From Limnohabitans planktonicus II-D5 (lineage in GTDB: Bacteria; Pseudomonadota; Gammaproteobacteria; Burkholderiales; Burkholderiaceae_C), in assembly GCF_001270065.2 (NCBI RefSeq), contig NZ_LFYT02000001.1:248001-312000 (forward strand): 64,000 bases of DNA. The letters run 5' to 3'. The position numbers and the translations under genes are program-made. Positions within the stretch are counted from its first letter, which is position 1. Each line of letters begins with the position of its first letter. Below, in pieces: positions 47,269 to 55,868 of this stretch. Under the pieces are notes generated by a model. It saw nothing but the letters and a program-made list of their open reading frames with translations. It ran no database searches and was not told the origin of the DNA.

Positions 47269-48603
47269 TCAGGCATGCCGACGAATGCTGTCGGCCACCG
47301 TCTGCACGATCTGGTCGATGTGCGCGTCTTCCACGATGTAGGGCGGGCAAATGACGATGTTCTCGCCAGCAGGGCGCACCCAAACACCTTTGTGGAAACA
47401 ATCCATGAAGATGTCATAGGCCCGTTTGCCAGGCGTGCCCGGGATGCTGGCCAGCTCCACCGCCCCGGCCAAGCCCAGCGTGCGGATGCTGATGACATTG
47501 GGCAGCCCCTTGAAGGCGCTGTGCATGGCGTCGCCCAGCACCCGGCCCTGTTGCCCCGCACGGGCAAACAGGTTTTCTTCCTTCATCAAATCGAGCGTGG
47601 CAATCGCGGCTGCGCAAGCCACCGGATGGCCGGAATAGGTGTAGCCGTGGAAGAACTCGATGGCATGCTGCGGCGAATTGGCATTCATCATCGCGTCGTA
47701 GATGAAGTCACGGCAGATCACGCCGCCCAGCGGGATCACGCCGTTCGTCACCGCCTTGGCAAAGTTCAACATGTCGGGCACCACGCCATAGTAGTCGGAC
47801 GCAAAGTTCACGCCCAGACGGCCAAAGCCGGTGATGACCTCGTCAAAAATCAGCAAGATTCCATGCTTGTCGCAAATCTCGCGCAGGCGCTTCACATAGC
47901 CTTGGGGCGGGATGTACCAACCCGCACTGCCCGCGATTGGCTCGACGATCACGGCGGCGATGTTGCTGGGGTCATGCAGCACCAGGATGCGGTTTTCCAA
48001 CTCCAGCAGCGGGTCTTCGGCCCACACCGGTTCCTCGTGGTGGATGTAGGCGTGGTTCACCGGGTCGTGGATGAAACGCATGTGGTCAACCCGGGGCAGC
48101 AGTTGCGCACCGAATGCCTTGCGGTTGGCCGGCAGGCCGCCCACGCTCATGCCGCCAAAGTTGACGCCGTGGTAACCCTTTTCGCGGCCAATGAACACCG
48201 TGCGGTGGCCTTCGCCCCGGGCGCGGTGGTAGGCCAGGGCCACTTTCAAAGCGGTGTCGGCCGCTTCTGACCCCGAGTTGCAAAACAGCACCTTGTTCAA
48301 GTCACCCGGTGCCATGTCGGCAATCATCTGCGCCGCCTTGAAAGCCTTGTCGTTACTGGCCTGAAAGGCCGTGGCGTAGTCCAGCGTGTCCAGCTGATTT
48401 TTGATGGCTTCGTTGATCGGGCGGCGGTTGTGGCCCGCGCCCACACACCACAGGCTCGAGATGCCGTCGATCACTTTCTTGCCATCGTGCGTGGTGAAGT
48501 GCATGCCCTCTGCGCCCACGAACACGCGGGGGTCCTGGCGGAAAGTGCGGTTGGGGGTAAAGGGCAACCACTGGTTGTCCATGTTCAGGTCGGTGTGGGC
48601 CAT
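47269..48603 (-). CDS. Omega-amino acid:pyruvate aminotransferase
   Basis: Class III PLP transaminase, most like beta-alanine:pyruvate aminotransferase. The 444-residue product starts with LPFTPNRTFRQDPRVFVGAE. It has the PLP phosphate site CNSGSEAADTALKVALAY, then GYHGVNFGGMSVGG, the aspartate in LLIFDEVITGFGR and the Schiff-base lysine in LNFAKAVTNGVIPLGG. AAGGAG precedes the ATG at 48603. It stands alone between two REP clusters; the amino donor in vivo is not evident. Confidence 0.92.
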   Translation of the reverse strand: MAHTDLNMDNQWLPFTPNRTFRQDPRVFVGAEGMHFTTHDGKKVIDGISSLWCVGAGHNRRPINEAIKNQLDTLDYATAFQASNDKAFKAAQMIADMAPGDLNKVLFCNSGSEAADTALKVALAYHRARGEGHRTVFIGREKGYHGVNFGGMSVGGLPANRKAFGAQLLPRVDHMRFIHDPVNHAYIHHEEPVWAEDPLLELENRILVLHDPSNIAAVIVEPIAGSAGWYIPPQGYVKRLREICDKHGILLIFDEVITGFGRLGVNFASDYYGVVPDMLNFAKAVTNGVIPLGGVICRDFIYDAMMNANSPQHAIEFFHGYTYSGHPVACAAAIATLDLMKEENLFARAGQQGRVLGDAMHSAFKGLPNVISIRTLGLAGAVELASIPGTPGKRAYDIFMDCFHKGVWVRPAGENIVICPPYIVEDAHIDQIVQTVADSIRRHA

Positions 48604-48720
48604 GGCAAAACTCCTTCAAATCAGTTCAGCCAAGCAGTTTAAATGGCGCACCGTCAGTGAGCAGCGCTTAAGCGACATGATTGATTCGAGCCTGTGAAGT
48701 GTTCAATGCTCAAAGATGTT

Positions 48721-48893
48721 GTAGGTCGGCGGTCGAAGACCCCGACTTGGGCCTGTGCCCAAACCCATCATGTCGGACTCTGTAAGTACCGACCTACGAG
48801 ATGAAAATCTCACACCGTACATCTGTGGCTTCAGCACCGACATGCGCCATGCGCCGAAGCCCGCAAAGTCTGGGCTAAAGCCACCGACCTACA
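48721..48893 (+). repeat. REP pair plus a degenerate third REP
   Basis: GTAG at 48721 opens a GGTC/GACC-type hairpin. GTCGG at 48771 opens an ACTC type whose closing arm has drifted (ACTC/AAGT), ending CTAC at 48797. A weaker GGCT/AGCC copy ends with CCGACCTACAA near 48893. Nothing else was seen in the 325-base gap upstream of the aminotransferase gene. Confidence 0.85.
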
Positions 48894-48928
48894 AGCACTT
48901 TGACCAATGAATACTTCTGGGAGCCGGT

Positions 48929-50004
48929 TCAATAGCCATTGATCAGCCTGATGCTCGCCTGTGCGGCCAAGCTGGCAAAGGCTGCATTGGTCAATGCGCT
49001 GGTCGTTGCACCCGTGGTGCCCAGCAAGTTGGCGCCCATGCCTCCTGTGGCCCATGCCACAGCCACGCTGAGCAAAGCCGCCCCCGCAGGCGTCAAGCCC
49101 TCTTGCTTGTAGTCCCACTTGTCATGCGCCAGCTTCACCGGCTGCCAGTTCACGTCGCTGCGCGCTGCCAGCTCGTTCAAGTAAGCCATGCCCGGCTGGG
49201 CGCTAAGCGTGGCGATCTGACTCCTGAAGTCGCCTTCTGGAATCTGCACGGTGATGCCGCCGGGGGCTTTGAAGGGCGTGTTCACGGTGCCGGTGAAGCT
49301 GGGCAGGGTCAGCGTTTCGGTGTGGCTGCCTTGGTTGATCTGCTTTTGCCAGACGACGTAGTTGGACTCTTTGGTGCGCTGGTGGAAGACGCTGGTTTTG
49401 ACGCCTTCCAAAATGATGCGGGCGTCGGCGCGGGCTTTTTCTCCGACACCGGCTTGGATGTCGCGGCTGTAGTAGTTGGCAATGGTGCCTTGATACAGCT
49501 GGTCACCACCAGACCAGCTGGTCAGGTTGCCGTTTCTGGCATACAAGTTGGTCACCATGGGCGTGCTGATGCGCGTGGTGTTGTGCTCGGTGGATTTGTT
49601 TAAGCGGATGCCGATCCAGCTGCTTTTCTTGAACGTGGTGTCATTGTGGTCGGTTTCGTTCTTGACGGCGTAGTACAGGGCCTGGTCACCGGCTTCGATC
49701 TTGAGGTTGTTGCTGGCATTGAGCCTGCTGGCGTAGGTCTCAACGTTATTGCCCGCTTTGATCTCGATGTTGCGGGCATTGACGCTCACGGGGTTGACGT
49801 TGCGCCAGGCACGGTCGTGGTAAGTGGTCCAAGTGGTTGTTTTGCCCCACCAGGTCCTATTCCAGCCAGTGGATGTGGCCGCGTGCACCCTGTCGGACAT
49901 CACCGCCTCCAGACGCACATGGCCCAAGGCTTGCAGTGAGGCGGTGGCCTTGAGGACAGGTTTGGGAGAATGCCACGCGATGGGGTGATTGGTACCCCAA
50001 TATG
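48929..50004 (-). pseudogene. C-terminal fragment of a filamentous hemagglutinin
   Basis: The frame encodes about 355 residues with hemagglutinin-type beta-helix repeats (SVNARNIEIKAGNNVETYAS; ASNNLKIEAGDQALYY) and the hemagglutinin C-terminal region (IGIRLNKSTEHNTTRI; GGITVQIPEGDFRSQIATLS). It ends in a Gly/Ala-rich segment. There is no signal peptide, no TPS domain and no plausible start: the frame begins after a stop at about 50007 and is in the middle of a repeat region. A full protein would be several thousand residues, so I regard this as a remnant. No tpsB-like transporter is in the window. Confidence 0.75.
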
Positions 50005-50033
50005 CCTGTCAATAGGACAAAGCCTACTTCTGC

Positions 50034-50468
50034 TCAAGCACCGCAGTTGAACTTAAATCCGAACAGTTCATAAGGTTGAGGACCGTTGAATGAAGTGCCC
50101 TGCAAAACGTCCGTTCGCGTGTAGCCTTGACCATCCAGAATAAACAATTTTGTACCTGAACAAGCCAGCGTGCGCACCGGCGTCGTGGCCAATGTGCAAC
50201 CTGTCGATGGCACACGCGCAATGTCATTATAGAAAAGGCACGACAGAGTGATCGCTTCGCCTGGGGCGGCGGGACATCCGCTCAAGCATTGACACTGCGA
50301 ACAATCCCCTGCTTTGCAGAGGTTGGCTGCGACTTCGGATTTACACACATGGCTTGTTGATCCCACGCTGATGTTTGCGGTGTAAGAGTCACTGCTTCCA
50401 CCCCCGCCACAGGCTGTCATCAAGAAAAAAGTACCGAGGGTGATTAAAAGTTGGGCTATGCGTTTCAT
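50034..50468 (-). CDS. Cys-rich lipoprotein
   Basis: The 144-residue precursor has a lipoprotein signal peptide ending in LMTAC with the modified Cys followed by GGGGSSD, an export tether. The mature part has many cysteines in short spacings (CKSEVAANLCKAGDCSQCQC, LSGC), suggesting disulphides. I do not recognise a family. Start ATG 50468 is used because the longer frame adds an extra hydrophobic leader without a ribosome site. The AT-rich upstream region suggests its own promoter. Confidence 0.75.
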   Translation of the reverse strand: MKRIAQLLITLGTFFLMTACGGGGSSDSYTANISVGSTSHVCKSEVAANLCKAGDCSQCQCLSGCPAAPGEAITLSCLFYNDIARVPSTGCTLATTPVRTLACSGTKLFILDGQGYTRTDVLQGTSFNGPQPYELFGFKFNCGA

Positions 50469-50683
50469 GACAAAAAAATGATCTAAAAGTATACATATTA
50501 TTAACAAAAATAATTTCAGAAACACGCTTTAGCGAGTCACACCATCAACTTTTCTTCCGCCTGCCGTCTGGCGCTTGAAACCACTGCATGCTCTGGTCCC
50601 TACAATAAGTACAAGCTGCAGAGCCAACCATTGCTACGGAATGACCTGTCACCTGCTCAAGCCTTGTAAGTACCTTTCCATCC

Positions 50684-51532
50684 ATGACCACCACCTACAT
50701 CCTGACCCTCTCCTGCCCAGACCGCACCGGCATCGTGCATGCCGTGTCGGGTTTTTTGCTGGAGCGCGGGGGCAATATCGAAGAAGCGGCCCAGTACAAC
50801 GACCATGACACGGGACTGTTTTTCATGCGGGTGCAATTCGCCTGTGTTCAGGCAGACGGCGCGGCGCTGAATGCGCAGTGGGGTGAGTTTGCCCAAACCT
50901 TCGCCATGAAGTGGGACCTGCACGCCACCGCCCAGCCCATGCGCACCGTGATCATGGTCAGCAAGGAAGGTCACTGCCTGAACGACCTGCTGTTCCGCTG
51001 GAAGAGTGGCCTGTTGCCATTGGACATTCGCGCCATCGTGAGCAACCACCGCGAGTTCTACCAACTGGCGGCCAGCTACAACGTGCCCTTTCACCACATC
51101 CCGGTGACCGCCGCCACCAAACAACAGGCTGAAGCCAAGCAGTACGAGATCATCCAGGCAGAGGGCGCCGAGTTGGTCGTGCTGGCGCGCTACATGCAAA
51201 TCCTCTCGGACGACCTGTGCCGCAAACTGGCCGGTCGTGCCATCAACATTCACCACTCGTTTTTGCCCAGCTTCAAGGGGGCCAAGCCTTACTACCAGGC
51301 GCACGAGCGGGGCGTGAAATTGATCGGGGCGACTGCCCACTACGTGACAGCCGATCTGGACGAAGGCCCGATCATCGAACAAGATGTGGCCCGCGTGGAC
51401 CACAGCAAAACGGTGGAAGACCTCACGGCCCAAGGACGTGACACCGAAAGCCAGGTGCTGGCACGCGCCGTCAAATGGCACAGCGAACACCGCGTGCTGC
51501 TGAACGGCCATAAAACCGTGATTTTCAAATAA
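50684..51532 (+). CDS. purU: Formyltetrahydrofolate deformylase
   Basis: Hydrolyses 10-formyl-THF to formate and THF, balancing one-carbon pools. The 282-residue product has an N-terminal ACT domain (TTTYILTLSCPDRTGIVHAV) at about 1-80. The formyltransferase domain has INIHHSFLPSFKGAKPYYQA and GATAHYVTADLDEGPIIEQD, with the catalytic His and Asp. Length is normal. A LysR regulator gene follows 48 bases later. Confidence 0.95.
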   Translation: MTTTYILTLSCPDRTGIVHAVSGFLLERGGNIEEAAQYNDHDTGLFFMRVQFACVQADGAALNAQWGEFAQTFAMKWDLHATAQPMRTVIMVSKEGHCLNDLLFRWKSGLLPLDIRAIVSNHREFYQLAASYNVPFHHIPVTAATKQQAEAKQYEIIQAEGAELVVLARYMQILSDDLCRKLAGRAINIHHSFLPSFKGAKPYYQAHERGVKLIGATAHYVTADLDEGPIIEQDVARVDHSKTVEDLTAQGRDTESQVLARAVKWHSEHRVLLNGHKTVIFK

Positions 51533-51580
51533 ACAATCTTGCGCGACAGATCTTCAGCGCTGTCCCCAACGGATCACGTC

Positions 51581-52456
51581 ATGAGCAACGCATCGCGCAT
51601 CCCCCCCATCCAGTGCCTGCTGACCTTTGAGGCGCTTGCACGTTTGCGCAGCGTGACGCAGGCGGCTGAAGAGCTGTGCGTGACGCCCAGCGCGGTGAGC
51701 CACCGGGTCAAGCAGTTGGAACAAATCATCGGCACCAAGTTGTTTGGCCGTGCCGATTTTTCACTCACCACCGAAGGCAACGAATACCTGGCCCATGTGC
51801 GCGAGGGCCTGGTGTCGCTGCAGCGCTTTCCCAGCGCCAGCAACACGCCCGGCCGGCGCAAACTGCGGCTGGCGGTCACGCCCACCTTTGCGCGCTCGGT
51901 GCTGATGCCGCGGCTCAAACACTTTTTAGATGCTTATCCCGAGATCGACATCACGCTGCAAGTGAGCATTCCCCTGCTCGACGTGGTGGCCGAAGACGCC
52001 GATTTGACGGTGCGTTTTGGCACTGGACGCTATTCAGATGTAGAGCATGTGTGTCTGGCCAAGGACGACGTGACGCCCCTGGCCTCGCCTGCCTGGCTGC
52101 GGGAAAACGGTCCGTTCAGCAGCGCAGAAGATCTGCAAGGTCAGCCCCTTTTGCGCAGCCCCTTGGAGCCTTGGCGTACCTGGTTCGCGGCACATGACCT
52201 CGACTGGCCGGAGCCCGTCGACGGCTCGTCTTTCAACGACATCGGCCTGATGTGCGACGCCGCCGCCCAAGGCCTGGGCGTGGGCCTGATCCGCACCAAA
52301 CTGGGTGCCCCTTGGCTTGAAAGCGGGCAACTCGTGCGGCTGTTTGACCGCAGCGTGCCCAGTCCGCACGCCCACTACCTGTGCTGGCGCACCGGCACCA
52401 TGGAACGCTGGGAATGCGCCACCTTCGCCGATTGGCTCAAAAGCGTGCTGGCTTGA
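51581..52456 (+). CDS. LysR-family regulator, GcvA-like
   Basis: The 291-residue product has the LysR winged HTH at about 8-66 (LLTFEALARLRSVTQAAEEL; VTPSAVSHRVKQLEQIIGTK) and a periplasmic-binding-like effector domain with ADLTVRFGTGRYSDVEHVCL, which is typical of the GcvA subgroup. The start is ATG 51581. It lies on the same strand as purU. The link to glycine/one-carbon metabolism is inferred from GcvA and PurU, not shown. Confidence 0.9.
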   Translation: MSNASRIPPIQCLLTFEALARLRSVTQAAEELCVTPSAVSHRVKQLEQIIGTKLFGRADFSLTTEGNEYLAHVREGLVSLQRFPSASNTPGRRKLRLAVTPTFARSVLMPRLKHFLDAYPEIDITLQVSIPLLDVVAEDADLTVRFGTGRYSDVEHVCLAKDDVTPLASPAWLRENGPFSSAEDLQGQPLLRSPLEPWRTWFAAHDLDWPEPVDGSSFNDIGLMCDAAAQGLGVGLIRTKLGAPWLESGQLVRLFDRSVPSPHAHYLCWRTGTMERWECATFADWLKSVLA

Positions 52457-52492
52457 GCGCCCCAACCTTGCTGGCTCCGGCGCAGGCCCCAT

Positions 52493-52699
52493 GTCGGGGT
52501 CTTCGACCGCCGACCTACAAATCACCGCCATCTCTCGGCACTCGCAGAGTCCGACGTTATGGGTTTCGGCACACGCCCGCGTCGGGATCTTTGACCGCCG
52601 ACCTACAAGTCACCGCCGTCTCGTAGGTCGGTACTCGCAGAGTCCGACATGATGGGTTTCGGCAGAGGCCCCTGTCGGGGTCTTCGACCGCCGACTTGC
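52493..52699 (+). repeat. REP cluster between the LysR gene and glcD
   Basis: GGTC/GACC hairpins headed GTCGG lie at 52493, about 52600 (GTCGGGATCTTTGACC) and 52676. They alternate with ACTC/GAGT hairpins in the opposite sense near 52530-52556 and at GTAG about 52625. Copies differ by single substitutions. Confidence 0.9.
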
Positions 52700-52824
52700 A
52701 GAGCCATCCCCTTGTTCACGAAGTTTTCGGCAGGGCTAAATTCACAAGCCCATCAAAGATTCTTCATCCCTGCAGTTCAGCCTTGCGCTTACAGTTAAGC
52801 CTTACTTTCAATGTTTTGAATGTC

Positions 52825-54333
52825 ATGAGTGCCAATACCCCCGCCGAAACCCGCGAACTGACCGCCACCGAACGTGCCGAGCGCCAACGCGCTGTGGTGC
52901 AGGCCTTGGGCCGGGTGCTGCCAACCGACGCCATCCTTTTCACCCCCGAAGACACCACGCCCTACGAGTGCGACGGCCTGACCGCTTACCGCGAGCGGCC
53001 TTTGGTCGTCTGCCTGCCTGAGACCGAATCGCAGGTGCAGGCCGTGCTCAAAGCCTGCCACGCCTTGGCGGTGCCGGTGGTGGCACGCGGCGCGGGCACG
53101 GGCCTGTCGGGCGGTGCCATGCCGCACCGCATGGGCGTGACGCTGTCGATGGCCCGGTTCAACCAGATCAAAACCGTCGACCCTGTGAGCCGCACCGCCG
53201 TGGTGCAGTGCGGCGTGCGCAACCTGGCCATCAGCGAGGCGGCCGCGCCCTACGGCCTGTATTACGCGCCCGACCCGTCGAGCCAAATCGCCTGCACCAT
53301 TGGCGGCAACGTTGCCGAAAACTCGGGCGGGGTGCACTGCCTCAAATACGGCCTCACGGTGCACAACGTGCTCAAAGTGCGTGGCTTCACCATCGAGGGT
53401 GACCCCATTGAATTTGGCAGCGACGCGCTCGACACATCGGGCTACGACCTGCTGGCCGTGCTGGTGGGCAGCGAAGGCATGCTGGCCGTGACGACTGAAG
53501 TCACCGTCAAGCTGGTGCCCAAGCCACAACTGGCCCGCTGCATCATGGCCAGCTTTGACGACGTGCGCAAAGCGGGCGATGCCGTGGCAGCCGTGATTGC
53601 GGCGGGCATCATCCCGGCGGGGCTCGAGATGATGGACGGCCCCATGACGATTGCGGTGGAAGACTTTGTGCACGCAGGCTACGACCTGAGCGCAGCGGCC
53701 ATTTTGCTGTGCGAGAGCGACGGCACGCCCGAAGAGGTCGAAGAAGAAATCGGCCGCATGAGCGATGTGCTACGCGGCTGCGGCGCGACCGCCATCACTG
53801 TGAGCCGCGACGAAGCCCAGCGCATGAAATTCTGGAGCGGCCGTAAAAACGCATTCCCCGCATCAGGCCGCATCAGCCCCGACTACATGTGCATGGACTC
53901 GACCATACCGCGCAAGCGCCTGGCCGACATCCTGCAAGCCATTTCAGACATGGAAACCAAGTACGCGCTGCGCTGCCTGAACGTGTTCCATGCAGGCGAC
54001 GGCAACCTGCACCCGCTGATCCTGTTCGACGCGAACGACGCCGACCAGCTGCGCCGCTGCGAGCTGTTTGGCGCTGACATCCTGGAAACCAGCGTGGCCA
54101 TGGGCGGCACCGTCACGGGCGAGCACGGCGTGGGCATCGAGAAAGTGAACAGCATGTGCGTGCAGTTCAGTCCGGAAGAAAACGAGCAGATGTTCGCCGT
54201 CAAACGCGCCTTTGACCCGCAAGGCCTGCTCAACCCCGGCAAGGTCATCCCGACCCTGAACCGCTGCGCCGAATACGGCCGCATGCTGGTGCGGGCGGGT
54301 GCTATCAAGCACCCGGAGCTGGAACGGTTTTAA
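52825..54333 (+). CDS. glcD: FAD-linked oxidase, GlcD-like
   Basis: D-2-hydroxyacid dehydrogenase subunit resembling glycolate oxidase GlcD. The 502-residue product has the PCMH-type FAD-binding domain (VVARGAGTGLSGGAMPHRMG; CTIGGNVAENSGGVHCLKYG). The FAD-oxidase C-terminal domain has LNVFHAGDGNLHPLILFDAN and TGEHGVGIEKV. Length equals E. coli GlcD (499). The start at 52825 has a poor ribosome site. The partner genes glcE and glcF are not adjacent; REPs and the RAYT gene follow instead. Confidence 0.9.
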   Translation: MSANTPAETRELTATERAERQRAVVQALGRVLPTDAILFTPEDTTPYECDGLTAYRERPLVVCLPETESQVQAVLKACHALAVPVVARGAGTGLSGGAMPHRMGVTLSMARFNQIKTVDPVSRTAVVQCGVRNLAISEAAAPYGLYYAPDPSSQIACTIGGNVAENSGGVHCLKYGLTVHNVLKVRGFTIEGDPIEFGSDALDTSGYDLLAVLVGSEGMLAVTTEVTVKLVPKPQLARCIMASFDDVRKAGDAVAAVIAAGIIPAGLEMMDGPMTIAVEDFVHAGYDLSAAAILLCESDGTPEEVEEEIGRMSDVLRGCGATAITVSRDEAQRMKFWSGRKNAFPASGRISPDYMCMDSTIPRKRLADILQAISDMETKYALRCLNVFHAGDGNLHPLILFDANDADQLRRCELFGADILETSVAMGGTVTGEHGVGIEKVNSMCVQFSPEENEQMFAVKRAFDPQGLLNPGKVIPTLNRCAEYGRMLVRAGAIKHPELERF

Positions 54334-54345
54334 CTGCTCGGTTGT

Positions 54346-54527
54346 GCAGGTCGGCGGCTGTAGCCCCGGCTTACTGCCTTGGCAAATCCCGCACGTCAAC
54401 GCCGCCGATGGCCTCGTCGGACTCTGCGAGTGCCGACCTGCGGGGCGTGGGGCTCACGTAGGTCGGTGGCTTCAGCCCCGACAAAGTGGACCACACACGT
54501 TTGTCGGGGCTGAAGCCGCTGAACTAC
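54346..54527 (+). repeat. REP cluster downstream of the RAYT gene, including a 70-bp inverted REP pair
   Basis: A degenerate copy lies near 54346-54370 and an ACTC/GAGT hairpin at 54416. At 54458-54527 there is a 70-bp unit made of two GGCT/AGCC hairpins in inverted orientation, GTAG to CTAC, around a centre containing GTGGACCAC. The same unit recurs upstream of the RAYT gene. Confidence 0.93.
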
Positions 54528-54534
54528 CCAATCG

Positions 54535-55035
54535 TCACTCTCTGACACCAGACAACACCCCCGGTGCGGTGCCCCAATCAGCGGGATAAACCCCGTTTTT
54601 CACATACCGATGAAAGGTGCTGTGCGGCCAGTCGACCGCCTGTTGCACCAGGCCGTGTTTGACGGGGTTGAAGTGGATGTAATGCGCGTGCTGCTCCACA
54701 TCGTGGTCATCGCGCAAGGCGTGTTCCCAAAACCTGGATTGCCACAAAGTCGCAACGCCCGTGCGTCCACGCAGACGGTGCACCACGCCTTGTTTGATAA
54801 GCATCCAGCGGGTGGAAAAATCAGCGTCTTCTGATGGCAAGCGCCAGATGGCATGCAGGTGGTCCGGCATAACAACCATCGCCAAAGTTTCAAAGGGCCT
54901 TTGTGTGCGGACATGCCGCATCACGTCACCTAATACTTTGATGCACAAGGGTTCATGGAGCCAAGGCCGACGATCGTGGGTCACCACGGTGAAAAAGTAC
55001 GCCCCACCCGGCATGTCTGATCGACGGTATTGCAT
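54535..55035 (-). CDS. REP-associated tyrosine transposase (RAYT)
   Basis: Y1-type HUH single-strand nuclease of the TnpA-REP group, which cuts and joins REP hairpins. The 166-residue product starts with YRRSDMPGGAYFFTVVTHDR. It has the HUH motif in VVMPDHLHAIWRLPS and the catalytic-tyrosine helix HAHYIHFNPVKHGLVQQAVD, which are the diagnostic motifs. Length matches the family. It converges on glcD. It has 70-bp inverted REP pairs 7 bases past its stop and 86 bases before its start. Both catalytic elements appear intact. Confidence 0.94.
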   Translation of the reverse strand: MQYRRSDMPGGAYFFTVVTHDRRPWLHEPLCIKVLGDVMRHVRTQRPFETLAMVVMPDHLHAIWRLPSEDADFSTRWMLIKQGVVHRLRGRTGVATLWQSRFWEHALRDDHDVEQHAHYIHFNPVKHGLVQQAVDWPHSTFHRYVKNGVYPADWGTAPGVLSGVRE

Positions 55036-55121
55036 GGCTGCCCCCTCCCTGATTTTTTGGAGTCATTGAGCCACGGATTCAGCGTGTAAACAAGTTTATT
55101 TTCGATCAAGTCTCGGGTTTT

Positions 55122-55191
55122 GTAGGTCGGTGTCTTCAGCCCCGACACGGTGGACCACAAGCACTTGTCGGGGCTGAAGCCACCGACCTAC
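55122..55191 (+). repeat. 70-bp inverted REP pair upstream of the RAYT gene
   Basis: GTAG at 55122 to CTAC at 55191: two GGCT/AGCC-type hairpins in inverted orientation around a centre with GTGGACCAC. Length and layout equal the unit at 54458-54527, with a few substitutions (the first hairpin here has GTCT instead of GGCT). Confidence 0.93.
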
Positions 55192-55203
55192 AAAGGGAAA
55201 TTT

Positions 55204-55250
55204 GGTTGCATGCACAACCATCGGTGTTTCTACTTAGTTGCGAACGCAAC
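55204..55250 (+). promoter_or_regulatory. Two inverted repeats, likely MarR operator
   Basis: GTTGCG-AA-CGCAAC at 55237-55250 is a perfect 6-bp-arm palindrome, and GGTTG-6-CAACC lies at 55204-55219. They lie 45 and 76 bases before the MarR start. The size and symmetry suit binding of a MarR dimer, so autoregulation is likely. Confidence 0.6.
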
Positions 55251-55294
55251 CAGTTTCACCTAAAATTCGGGCACATATATCACCGCCCCCACGC

Positions 55295-55849
55295 ATGTCC
55301 ACACCTCTCGATCGCACGCTGACCTACCGTCTGCACCAACTGCACAAGCTGACCGATGCGGACAGCCAGGCGGTCTATCCTGAGCGCACCGGTTTGTCGA
55401 TGAGCGACGGGCGCTGCCTGACAACCATTGGCACCTTCGAGCCTTTATCGGTCAAGGAACTGGCCGAAAAAGCCAACCTGAACAAAGGCCAGGCCAGCCG
55501 AGGAGCGCAAGCGCTGGTGGACCAAGGCCTGGTGCTCAAAGAAGATCACCCGGGTGATGGCCGGGGCGTGGTGCTGACCCTGACACCTGCCGGAAGCCAG
55601 GTGTTCAAGAGCGCCATGGACATGGTGCACCAGCGCAACGAACAAATTTTTGGCTGCCTGAGCACCAAAGAACAAGCCACCTTGAGCGCCATGTTGGACC
55701 GGCTGATTGCCCACGCCCGCCCGGGCGTTGCGACGGACTCCCGTCCGGGCGTTGCGACGGACTCACGTCCGGGCGTCTTGACGGACTCCCGTCCGGGCGT
55801 TGCGAATGACAACAGCCCAGGCTCTGCTTCGAACGCCCGCCCCCGCTGA
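55295..55849 (+). CDS. MarR-family transcriptional regulator with repeat tail
   Basis: The 184-residue product has a MarR winged HTH (LSVKELAEKANLNKGQASRG, then LVDQGLVLKEDHPGDGRGVV with the wing) and dimer helices on either side. After LIAHA it carries a C-terminal tail of four 8-residue repeats, RPGVATDS and variants, encoded by 24-bp units at 55718-55813. The tail is not part of the MarR fold. It lies 19 bases before the monooxygenase gene, probably the same transcript; MarR members commonly sense phenolic ligands. Confidence 0.9.
   Translation: MSTPLDRTLTYRLHQLHKLTDADSQAVYPERTGLSMSDGRCLTTIGTFEPLSVKELAEKANLNKGQASRGAQALVDQGLVLKEDHPGDGRGVVLTLTPAGSQVFKSAMDMVHQRNEQIFGCLSTKEQATLSAMLDRLIAHARPGVATDSRPGVATDSRPGVLTDSRPGVANDNSPGSASNARPR
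55718..55813 (+). repeat. 24-bp tandem repeat, four units, in the MarR gene
   Basis: Units start CG[CT]CCGGGCGT at 55718, 55742, 55766 and 55790, and encode RPGVATDS, RPGVATDS, RPGVLTDS and RPGVANDN. The first two units differ only in the CGC/CGT arginine codon, so this is a plausible variable-number repeat. Confidence 0.93.
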
Positions 55850-55868
55850 CCGCTACACCACAAAAAAC

